Shown here: positions 1 to 6,217 of the stretch, one piece after another
Numbering within the stretch: position 1 is the stretch's first letter
How the letters are laid out: each line of letters starts with the position of its first letter
Origin: Chloroflexota bacterium
GTDB taxonomy: Bacteria > Chloroflexota > Dehalococcoidia > Lucifugimonadales > JADFKI01
Direction of reading: 5' to 3'
DNA: 12,092 nucleotides
Assembly (NCBI GenBank): GCA_022565015.1
Contig: JADFKI010000088.1
Span: 1 to 12,092, forward strand
Notes under the pieces: model-generated
The model's database searches: none
The model's input: the letters and a program-made list of their open reading frames with translations, nothing else
Told to the model about the DNA's origin: nothing
Program-made: the position numbers and the translations under genes

Positions 1-2129
1 ATGACGGCTGTCTCGGGTTCAAGCCCAGGGCCGGACACCTCCACCGTAGCTGTGGCCCAGATGGTCACGCCCTTACGGGACTGCTCCACCAGCTCGGTTT
101 CCAGCACCTTCACGTATCGGAACTGACCGTCCAGAAGCTGATATACGTGAGTCTTCTCAGTGTCCAGAGACACCTGCGTATATTGCCTGGGCGATCCCGA
201 CGGCAATGGAGCGGGCCTATCGGACGAATTCGAGAGACCGCGTAAGACGACAGGCTCAACTTTATGTTCGTGCTCGGGCGTGCCGGCAGTGGGGTACGTG
301 CCGTCGGGTGAGACGACGCCATACCATAGCCGGCCACGGTCCGAGTCCTGGTTAGACTCCGACCAAAGGACGTCCACGACGCCTGCAATCGAGCTGTTGG
401 CCAGGGGGCCGAATACCCGCTGAGAGGAGGCGATGCGCAGCATATTCGAAACAGTCGGCCTCAGCCCGTCCCGCCTCAACCGTACAAAGAACCCTGAATC
501 GCCGTTGACCTGGGTGGGTTGCCAGTCCTGCGGTGGAACGAACCCGACGTCGGAAACAAGGGGACCCCCTACGCCGTTGATCAGCTCAGGGGCCATGATG
601 AGAGGCGACCACTGAGAGCCGTCCCAATATTCGAAGGATATATCTGGGTCCACACTATCCACCGAGACCAGCTTGAAGGGCACGTAGTTGAACTTGCTGT
701 CATCTCTGACGTAAATAGCGTCTTCGCCCCGCCTGAGGAACTTGGAGACCACCGTGGCCGGACCAGCGCCGCCAGAGACGGTCGCATACCTCGTTATGTC
801 GGAATAGCTGCCGTTTTCCGACCTATACCAGAGAACGGACGGCAACTCCACTCCGAACTGTTCACGCCAGGGCGATTCCGCCGTTCTTACCCATCCACGA
901 TCGGGCTGCCACCGACGGGCGATTATCCGGCTGGAGCCGTTCGGGTCGACCTTGTTCCACAAGGCCCAGGCCTCTTCTCCGTCCCTTGCCAGAGAAACGG
1001 AATAAATGCTATTGACGGCCAACTGCGTTGGTCTGCTCCAGTCGGAACCATCGTATCTGAGATAGGCCGAGAACAGTCCCTGTTTGCCCGCGACAAGGTG
1101 AACGTTTCCACGGTCGTCGGCGATGGCGGAGAATGCCGTTTCCTGACCTCCAATGTCTGAGCGGAACAATACGGAGGCTTCCTCCCACCCGTTGGGCTGC
1201 CGCTGCGGATCATCCAACATGCGCCAGATGATGCCTGATTGGCCCCCTCCACCCCCATCGTTTTGCTGAGCGAAAAATATGCTTAGCCTGGTGTCGTGAG
1301 GCACTAGCAACGCGTAAACGCCCTGGCCCCTTGATGTAGGGCTAACCTGTAACGGGCTGCTCCAGCTAGACTCAAGATAATCATCTGAATCGCCGGCGTC
1401 GGCATACTGGACGCTTATGAAGTAGCCATTCCCGTCGTAGTAGCGGTATGCAAGCCATAGGCGGGTGCCGGTAAAGGCCAGAACGGGAAACGACGCCCCG
1501 CGGCCCGGCCAATCCAGGAGGACGGTTTGCTCCGGTCCCAACGTCCAGGCGTGCAGCTCCTCGATATACGAGAGCTTTCGGCCCTTAATGGCGCCACCCC
1601 GGCTCTCGGACGCATGACTTCCATAAGCAACGAATATGTTGCCGTCCGCATCGGCTATGCCCGAGTATGTGGCCTGTGCGGCCTCGGAGCTAACCGTAAC
1701 CTCGCCCTCCCAGGTGCGTCCGCCGTCGTGGGAATGCGTGAGCACGATCTCGCTGAGCTCTCGGCTCTTGGGATGCACACGATGATAGAGAACGGCGATA
1801 GTACCGTCCGGAGCGCGGAATACGCGTTTCTGGTGTGAGGGCAGAGCAACATCGACCATTGCATTCGAAGAGACGAGGAAGGGACCGCTGTCATCGTCAA
1901 ATTCACCAAATGCCATTGCCCCAAGACGGGCAGAAGGCAAGCCGTCGAGCTCCGTGTTCGACGCCGCCTCTTCGGGCGTGGCCGTCGAAGGCGGAGCGCT
2001 CCGCGAAGTCGAAAACGGCGAGTCCTGAGAAGTCTCTCTCCCGTCAGACCGATCGCCGCCGAGAAATGTGCACGACACGCCGACGGCAACCAGCATCAAG
2101 ATTGCAGCCGCGATTTTCGACCTCTTCAA
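1..2129 (-). CDS. BNR/Asp-box beta-propeller lipoprotein, C-terminus cut by window edge
   Basis: One uninterrupted frame runs from a TTG at 2129 to the left edge (709 codons, no stop seen). An in-frame TGA at 2133-2135 rules out a longer start, and GGAGG at 2139-2143 lies 9 nt upstream of the TTG. The next in-frame ATG is codon 12, which would remove the basic KRSK n-region. Residues 1-20 look like a lipoprotein signal: a basic start, a hydrophobic stretch and Cys20 in LVAVGVSC (the Gly at -3 is not canonical). A Ser/Thr/Pro-rich linker covers about 28-60. An exact Asp-box, SHDGGRTW, lies at 133-140, with propeller-like repeats to about 420 (for example YDGSDWS at 359-365). A second beta-rich part contains EYWDGSQWSPL at 500-510 and SGFFVRLRR near 545-553. 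The propeller fold is typical of sialidases and other sugar-binding or sugar-cleaving proteins. I see no sialidase RIP motif, so enzymatic activity is unproven. It is probably the last gene of the block, 109 nt after SGNH-C, and acts on the outer face of the membrane. Confidence 0.82.
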   Translation of the reverse strand, partial: MKRSKIAAAILMLVAVGVSCTFLGGDRSDGRETSQDSPFSTSRSAPPSTATPEEAASNTELDGLPSARLGAMAFGEFDDDSGPFLVSSNAMVDVALPSHQKRVFRAPDGTIAVLYHRVHPKSRELSEIVLTHSHDGGRTWEGEVTVSSEAAQATYSGIADADGNIFVAYGSHASESRGGAIKGRKLSYIEELHAWTLGPEQTVLLDWPGRGASFPVLAFTGTRLWLAYRYYDGNGYFISVQYADAGDSDDYLESSWSSPLQVSPTSRGQGVYALLVPHDTRLSIFFAQQNDGGGGGQSGIIWRMLDDPQRQPNGWEEASVLFRSDIGGQETAFSAIADDRGNVHLVAGKQGLFSAYLRYDGSDWSRPTQLAVNSIYSVSLARDGEEAWALWNKVDPNGSSRIIARRWQPDRGWVRTAESPWREQFGVELPSVLWYRSENGSYSDITRYATVSGGAGPATVVSKFLRRGEDAIYVRDDSKFNYVPFKLVSVDSVDPDISFEYWDGSQWSPLIMAPELINGVGGPLVSDVGFVPPQDWQPTQVNGDSGFFVRLRRDGLRPTVSNMLRIASSQRVFGPLANSSIAGVVDVLWSESNQDSDRGRLWYGVVSPDGTYPTAGTPEHEHKVEPVVLRGLSNSSDRPAPLPSGSPRQYTQVSLDTEKTHVYQLLDGQFRYVKVLETELVEQSRKGVTIWATATVEVSGPGLEPETAV

Positions 2130-2138
2130 CTCTCACTT

Positions 2139-2143
2139 CCTCC
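2139..2143 (-). promoter_or_regulatory. Ribosome binding site GGAGG deciding the TTG start at 2129
   Basis: GGAGG on the minus strand, 9 nt before TTG 2129. Because a TGA lies two codons upstream of that TTG in the same frame, this site and the TTG define the N-terminus of the propeller lipoprotein. Confidence 0.7.
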
Positions 2144-2238
2144 CCGCCGGTGGCCGGTGTTCACTCTCATTTCAAGCATTCGATCTTTGACCTGCACAGA
2201 CATATACGTCATTGGAAATCAAGAAGGTGCCTTTCCCA

Positions 2239-3456
2239 TTACCCGCAATTGGCGCTGATCTGCGACATGGATTTCTGGCTCATGTTTGGCGGCGTATCGT
2301 CGCAGAGGACCCCTCGCACTATTCCCGACATCTTTTCCGCGACCAGTCTGTTGCCTTCTCCGGAAAGATGTGCCCAGTCGAGATAGACCGTCTCGGTCGT
2401 ATTCTTAAACACATTGCTCATATCGAAAACGTTGTCTGCGGCAGATCCACTCTTCAGATAGCGAAGTAGCTCCGGCCGCATCAGAGCGCCCATCCTCAAC
2501 GCGTAACCCTCCGGCCTCGCCAGTGAAATCGCGTACATGGATTCCTCTTCCGAAGTGAGCGGTTTATCCCCTATGCCCAGCGCCGGTTGAAACATGAACA
2601 GAGATCTGAATCCGTACGCATCTTCCAGGGCGGAGATAATTTTGCGGTTCTGTAGCAAGATGTCAAACGCGCGACGTGCGGTGAGCGCAGCATCGTCTTC
2701 CCTTCCTGCGGCCAGGGCAGTTCCGGCGGGTATACTGGCGTTCGTGTCCAGGCCAACCTGTCTGAGGGCTATGTTCAACACCTTGAATATGGCCAACGAA
2801 CGGATCCGGGAAGAAAACGTAGGCTTCCTGTCCTCGAGCTTGCCCTTAACGCTGGACAGGTTATGGTGTACTCCCGGGATCTGTGGCCAGAGGGCCGCGG
2901 CGGCAGCGTCATTCGCACCATCGTAAAAGATAACCAGGTCTGGTGTTCTGTCTGACTGCAACTCCCTGAGAAATAGGATCATCTCCTGCGTTGAGACGTA
3001 GCCGTCTTCGCCGAAATTCGTTATGACCGTATCGACGCCCCAGTCCTCGTTCAGATTCCTGGATAGCAGGCTGGGAACCGTTTGGAAATCGGGCGCGCCC
3101 CATCCCCAGATTGTTGATCCCCCAAACATCCAGATCTTCAAGGCGTCCGGTTCGTCTGAGTTGAAGTGGGTGACGCGATTCCCATCTTGATCCACGTTGA
3201 CCAGGGACCCGATATAGGGCTTGCGCTTCCAGATGACGTACGGCTCGTATCGAATGCCGTTAGCCCCGCTTATCTCTGCGACCAACGTGGCGACATCAAA
3301 CTCTGCATCGATATAGACCGTGCTGTCGGCCTGCCTGCTATGACGAATGGCGCTGATTAACGGCAGGGCTACGGATCGCGCCAGCAACTCCACTATCAAG
3401 ATGGTCAGAATGCTTAGCGCGGTTATGATCACCGGGGTTTTAAGCCTTCTTGTCAT
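2239..3456 (-). CDS. Membrane-anchored SGNH/GDSL hydrolase (SGNH-C)
   Basis: A 405-residue protein of the SGNH/GDSL esterase/acyltransferase superfamily. An N-terminal hydrophobic segment at about 8-35 after the basic TRRLK should anchor it with the catalytic domain outside. The family blocks are complete: GGSTIWGWG at 112-120 with Ser114 as nucleophile, NFGE at 147-150 (Gly149 for the oxyanion hole), YDGAND at 178-183 (Asn182), and DWAH at 360-363 (Asp360 and His363 complete the triad). WKRKP at 76-80 and NVDQDGNR at 87-94 precede the catalytic core. The ATG at 3456 has GGGAG 6 nt upstream. It follows the DUF5989 gene by 117 nt, across a strong stem-loop. It is a close paralog of SGNH-B at 7805-9034. 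Likely roles are removal or transfer of an acyl group on a glycan. Its place after the carbamoyltransferase group matches the GDSL protein SxtL of saxitoxin clusters. The substrate is unknown. Confidence 0.88.
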   Translation of the reverse strand: MTRRLKTPVIITALSILTILIVELLARSVALPLISAIRHSRQADSTVYIDAEFDVATLVAEISGANGIRYEPYVIWKRKPYIGSLVNVDQDGNRVTHFNSDEPDALKIWMFGGSTIWGWGAPDFQTVPSLLSRNLNEDWGVDTVITNFGEDGYVSTQEMILFLRELQSDRTPDLVIFYDGANDAAAAALWPQIPGVHHNLSSVKGKLEDRKPTFSSRIRSLAIFKVLNIALRQVGLDTNASIPAGTALAAGREDDAALTARRAFDILLQNRKIISALEDAYGFRSLFMFQPALGIGDKPLTSEEESMYAISLARPEGYALRMGALMRPELLRYLKSGSAADNVFDMSNVFKNTTETVYLDWAHLSGEGNRLVAEKMSGIVRGVLCDDTPPNMSQKSMSQISANCG

Positions 3457-3519
3457 CCCTTACTCCCGATAGCGCTCCGGCGGTCTGATGTGATACGCAC
3501 CGTCTGAGACCTAAGATTA

Positions 3520-3556
3520 GGGGCGGTTATGGCCGAGAAACCTCGGCTTCCGCCCC
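3520..3556 (-). other. Long stem-loop between DUF5989 and SGNH-C genes
   Basis: Two nested perfect stems in the minus-strand RNA: an outer GGGGCGG/CCGCCCC (7 bp) and an inner GCCGAG/CTCGGC (6 bp) around a GUUU loop, with a 2 by 5 nt internal loop. It starts 17 nt after the DUF5989 stop. The sequence after it (UAAUCUUAG) has no U-run, so a classic intrinsic terminator is doubtful. A processing or stability element, or a partial terminator that lowers SGNH-C expression, fits equally well. Confidence 0.6.
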
Positions 3557-3573
3557 TCTCCTTCTCAGATCTC

Positions 3574-3753
3574 TTAGAAGAGCGTGTAGATGAACGGGCC
3601 CACGCCGGTGGCGCTGCCGACGACGATGATGAGTCCGAAGAACAGCATGACCGCGACCATGGGAATGGCCCACCACATCTTTCGACTCCACAGGAAGGCT
3701 AGCAACTCACCTGCGATGCCGAACTTGTCACCTATCTCCCGAAGCATACTCAT
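3574..3753 (-). CDS. DUF5989-family small membrane protein (SxtK-like)
   Basis: A 59-residue protein that I recognise as the DUF5989 family, short membrane proteins found beside NodU/CmcH-type carbamoyltransferases. An amphipathic start (about 1-20) is followed by FLWSRKMWW at 20-28, one transmembrane helix at about 28-48, and the diagnostic C-terminus GPFIYTLF. The start is ATG 3753, because GGAGG lies 8 nt before it; a TTG two codons earlier is only 2 nt from that site. It follows the carbamoyltransferase by 62 nt, so the two are probably co-transcribed. No catalytic residue is visible. An accessory role, such as bringing the carbamoyltransferase or its substrate to the membrane, is an inference from the constant gene pairing. 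Confidence 0.88.
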   Translation of the reverse strand: MSMLREIGDKFGIAGELLAFLWSRKMWWAIPMVAVMLFFGLIIVVGSATGVGPFIYTLF

Positions 3754-3815
3754 TGTCAAATCCTCCCAGAGGGACCATTCTTACGTAATTAGGCCGCGTA
3801 TGTGAACAGGCCCAT

Positions 3816-5591
3816 CTAGGGCTTGTCTACGATATGGTTGCCCATGACAAGTGTGTCGATGCCGCTCTTGGCAAAGGTATCGAGGGCGTCTTCAGGCGTG
3901 TTGACTACGGGCTCGCCCTTCACGTTGAACGATGTGTTCAAGATGACCGGAACGCCTGTCGCCTGCCCAAACTTGTCGATAAGCTTGTAGTAAAGGGGGT
4001 TCGTGTCTTCGTGTACCGTCTGAATTCTCGCGGTCCCCATGTGACTGACCGCGGGGACGGTGTCCCGCTCGGAGTCCTTGACGGGCACCACGAGAAGCAT
4101 GAACCTGGACGGCATGGAATCCTCGACGTTGTCGACCTCAAAGTAATCGGAGGCCTTGTCCACCAGAACGGAGGGAGCGAAGGGCCGGAAGGGCTCGCGG
4201 AACTTGATCTTGTTGTTGACGATGTCCTTGATCTCCGGCTTACGTGGGTCGGCGATGATGCTCCTGTTGCCCAAGGCTCGCGGCCCCCACTCGAACCTGC
4301 CCTGGTACCATCCAACGACCTTACCGTCGACCATTCGGTCCACGGTGGCGTCAAGGAGCCGGCTCTCTTCGTCAACGTATGTGAAATCGAATCCGGCCTT
4401 GTTTATGGCCCTCTCGACCTCGCCGTCGCCGTAGGACTGACCCCAGTAGGCGTGGTCCATTACGAATCTTTTGGTATTGCCCAGGGCGCCATGCCAGCCG
4501 ACCAGCGCGGCGCCCAGCGCGCCGCCGCCGTCACCTGCCGACGGCTGAATGTAGAGCTCCTCGATCGGCGTTTCGCGAAGAATCCTGCCGTTGGCCACGG
4601 AGTTGAGCGCGACGCCACCCGCCAGGCAGAGCCTTGTCAGACCCGTCTCCCTGTGGACTTCCCTGGCGAGCTGGAGAATCAGCTCTTCGGTAACGACCTG
4701 AATGCTGGCCGCGATGTCGGCGTAGTACTGGTTGTACTTGCAGAGCTGCTCGAAGTCGCTTGGCTTGGGGCCGTAGTAGTCCGGGAACCCGCTGGTCTCC
4801 GTAAAGAAGGGCACGTCGAGCCTTCTGGGCTCGCCGAACAGCTTCGCGAACTGTTTCGTGAAGGAATGCTTGGTGCTGTAGTGGAAGGCGAAGTACTTCG
4901 GGTCCAGCCAGTAAGAGCCGTCGTCGTTTTGCTGCACGACCTGCCAGACCTTGTCGACGAACTTGGGCGAGCCGTAGGGCGCCATTCCCATGACCTTGTA
5001 CTCGCCCTCGTTGACCTCGAATCCCAGGAAAGCGGTGAAGGCGCTGTAGAGCAGGCCGATGGAGTGCGGGAAGTTCATCTCCCGCGTGAGCTTCAGGTCG
5101 TTGCCCTTGCCGACGCCCATGGTCGTGGTAGCCCACTCGCCGACGCCGTCGAACGTCAAGATCGCGGCCTCGTCAAAGGGGGAGCAGAAGTAGGCGCTGG
5201 CGGCGTGGGAGAGGTGGTGCTCCGAGAAGAGGATCTTCTTGGAATCGATGCCGACGGAACGTGCGATGAGGCTCTTAATCCACAGCTTGTCGAAGAGCCA
5301 GGTGCGCATGCTCTGCACGAACATCCAGTAGGTCTTGGGGAATCCCTGCAGGGCCGTCTTCAACAGCCTGTCGAACTTGACGAAGGGCTTTTCAAAGAAG
5401 ACGACGTAGTCGATGTCCTCGCCGGTAACGCCGGCCTGGTCCAGGCAGAACTGAATCGCGTTCTTTGGGTAATCGTAATCGTGCTTGATTCGAGTGAAAC
5501 GCTCTTCTTCGGCCGCGGCCACCAGAACGCCGTCTTCCAGCAGAGCGGCGGACGCGTCGTGAAAATAGCAGGATATTCCTAAAATTCGCAA
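3816..5591 (-). CDS. NodU/CmcH/TobZ-type O-carbamoyltransferase
   Basis: A 591-residue, full-length member of the carbamoyltransferase family, which uses ATP and carbamoyl phosphate to form a carbamoyl-adenylate and then carbamoylates a hydroxyl group. The N-terminal Kae1-like domain (about 1-370) has MRILGISCYFHD, EEERFTRIKHD at 28-38, the metal-binding type HHLSHA at 125-130, TFDGVGEW at 146-153, LAGGVALN at 323-330 and PSAGDGGGALGAA at 350-362. The C-terminal domain has GRFEWGPRALGNRSI at 431-445, KFREPFRPFAP at 463-473, HMGTARIQ at 517-524 and LNTSFNVKGEPVV at 551-563. All expected blocks are present, so it should be active. Start choice: AGGAG at 5599-5603 is 7 nt from TTG 5591 but only 1 nt from ATG 5597, and the family normally begins at M-x-ILGIS, so TTG 5591 is preferred. 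The enzyme is cytoplasmic. It sits between two small membrane proteins in a probable operon. The acceptor is probably a sugar or glycan precursor, judged by the flanking genes. Confidence 0.95.
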   Translation of the reverse strand: MRILGISCYFHDASAALLEDGVLVAAAEEERFTRIKHDYDYPKNAIQFCLDQAGVTGEDIDYVVFFEKPFVKFDRLLKTALQGFPKTYWMFVQSMRTWLFDKLWIKSLIARSVGIDSKKILFSEHHLSHAASAYFCSPFDEAAILTFDGVGEWATTTMGVGKGNDLKLTREMNFPHSIGLLYSAFTAFLGFEVNEGEYKVMGMAPYGSPKFVDKVWQVVQQNDDGSYWLDPKYFAFHYSTKHSFTKQFAKLFGEPRRLDVPFFTETSGFPDYYGPKPSDFEQLCKYNQYYADIAASIQVVTEELILQLAREVHRETGLTRLCLAGGVALNSVANGRILRETPIEELYIQPSAGDGGGALGAALVGWHGALGNTKRFVMDHAYWGQSYGDGEVERAINKAGFDFTYVDEESRLLDATVDRMVDGKVVGWYQGRFEWGPRALGNRSIIADPRKPEIKDIVNNKIKFREPFRPFAPSVLVDKASDYFEVDNVEDSMPSRFMLLVVPVKDSERDTVPAVSHMGTARIQTVHEDTNPLYYKLIDKFGQATGVPVILNTSFNVKGEPVVNTPEDALDTFAKSGIDTLVMGNHIVDKP

Positions 5592-5598
5592 CCCCATA

Positions 5599-5603
5599 CT
5601 CCT
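5599..5603 (-). promoter_or_regulatory. Ribosome binding site AGGAG favouring TTG 5591 over ATG 5597
   Basis: AGGAG on the minus strand has a 7-nt spacer to TTG 5591 and a 1-nt spacer to ATG 5597. Only the first is normal for initiation, which trims two residues from the ATG version. Confidence 0.6.
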
Positions 5604-5647
5604 AAAAACCAATTAGCCGGAACTTGGATGTTGTCCCACGAATGGCC

Positions 5648-6013
5648 TTAGTACTGGCTTCTCATGGATTCAACGTCGGTGTCAAAAGGTTCCCTGACGA
5701 CCCATCCGTGCCCCTCGCTGGTTTTGATCCTCAACGGGTCGGATGCTAGTCTGAACGGTATGGCGATTATGGTAAACATCGTCCAATACATAATCGAAAG
5801 AACGATAACGAGGTTTACCGTGCCCATGATCTCGGCAAACTTCATCCAGCCATCCCAAGCCCTTCTGAAGATATTCCGCTTTGCCTCCGGGGCATCGGCC
5901 ATCATTCCGGTTCCGCCAACGGGGCCCGCCTTCGGCCGATCGAGGACCGCGCCGGTTGCCCCGGACGCCGGCTTGCCGGAAACAGCTACCTGTTCTCTTT
6001 CCATGGAACTCAC
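5648..6013 (-). CDS. SxtJ-like small membrane protein
   Basis: About 121 residues with one clear hydrophobic segment at about 64-88 (NLVIVLSIMYWTMFTIIAIPF), preceded by WDGWMKFAEIMGTVN and followed by RLASDPLRIK and a conserved-looking tail with GWVVREPFDTD. This layout and its place directly before a carbamoyltransferase match the SxtJ family, proteins of unknown mechanism that regularly neighbour such enzymes. The first 45 or so residues are Gly/Ala/Pro-rich and look disordered, longer than I expect for the family. The start is uncertain: GTG 6013 has GGAG 7 nt upstream, while ATG 6004 has GGTGA 5 nt upstream. The gene is first after the promoter at 6053-6081 and lies 56 nt before the carbamoyltransferase. 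A scaffold or membrane-recruiting role is inferred, not shown. Confidence 0.82.
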   Translation of the reverse strand: MSSMEREQVAVSGKPASGATGAVLDRPKAGPVGGTGMMADAPEAKRNIFRRAWDGWMKFAEIMGTVNLVIVLSIMYWTMFTIIAIPFRLASDPLRIKTSEGHGWVVREPFDTDVESMRSQY

Positions 6014-6052
6014 CTTTTTACTCCATCACGTAGATTCAGGCGACTATCCCAA

Positions 6053-6081
6053 ATTATATGTTTCGGTTGTGAAAATGTCGG
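6053..6081 (-). promoter_or_regulatory. Sigma70-type promoter for the SxtJ-carbamoyltransferase unit
   Basis: On the minus strand a perfect TATAAT (6053-6058) lies exactly 17 nt from CCGACA (6076-6081), four of six matches to TTGACA. The predicted start of transcription, near 6046, gives a leader of about 33-42 nt before the SxtJ-like gene. This is the clearest promoter in the window and lies in the 204-nt gap after the GH5-type gene. Confidence 0.65.
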
Positions 6082-6197
6082 GGTAAGGGAAGTCTCAATA
6101 AGTGACGTTATTGTGACAAAGGGTGAATCTGGTAACACAACTGCCTCTATTTTCCCCGGGCACACCATGTTAATGCGCGGGAGAGCGATTAGCAAAA

Positions 6198-6214
6198 TGG
6201 ACTAGTCAGGTCCA
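6198..6214 (-). terminator. Weak stem-loop after the GH5-type gene
   Basis: TGGAC, a 7-nt loop, then GTCCA followed by TTTTGC in the minus-strand RNA, beginning 3 nt after the GH5 stop. The 5-bp stem and short T-run could be a weak intrinsic terminator ahead of the promoter at 6053-6081. Confidence 0.35.
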
Positions 6215-6217
6215 AAA

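Noticed and set aside
519..1160. A 213-codon plus-strand open frame, and other short frames within 1-2129 on both strands.
   Set aside because: The minus-strand propeller frame is continuous through the whole stretch and contains a signal peptide and an Asp-box; the others are shadows of it.
1655..2089. A 144-codon Arg-rich minus-strand open frame.
   Set aside because: It is an off-frame reading of the propeller lipoprotein gene; its heavy Arg/Ser/Pro content is typical of shifted GC-rich codons.
2139..2160. Repeated CCGG-type hairpin in the gap before the propeller gene.
   Set aside because: The four-base stems overlap the ribosome binding site only partly and are too short to claim as a switch.
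3834..5582. A plus-strand open frame of about 580 codons opposite the carbamoyltransferase.
   Set aside because: It mirrors the carbamoyltransferase codon for codon. The minus-strand product has every family motif, while the plus-strand product is a Val/Glu/Asp/Leu-rich string with no family features or ribosome site.
6010..6195. A 61-codon minus-strand open frame between the GH5 and SxtJ-like genes.
   Set aside because: It overlaps the consensus promoter at 6053-6081 and the SxtJ-like start, has no ribosome site and no recognisable protein character.
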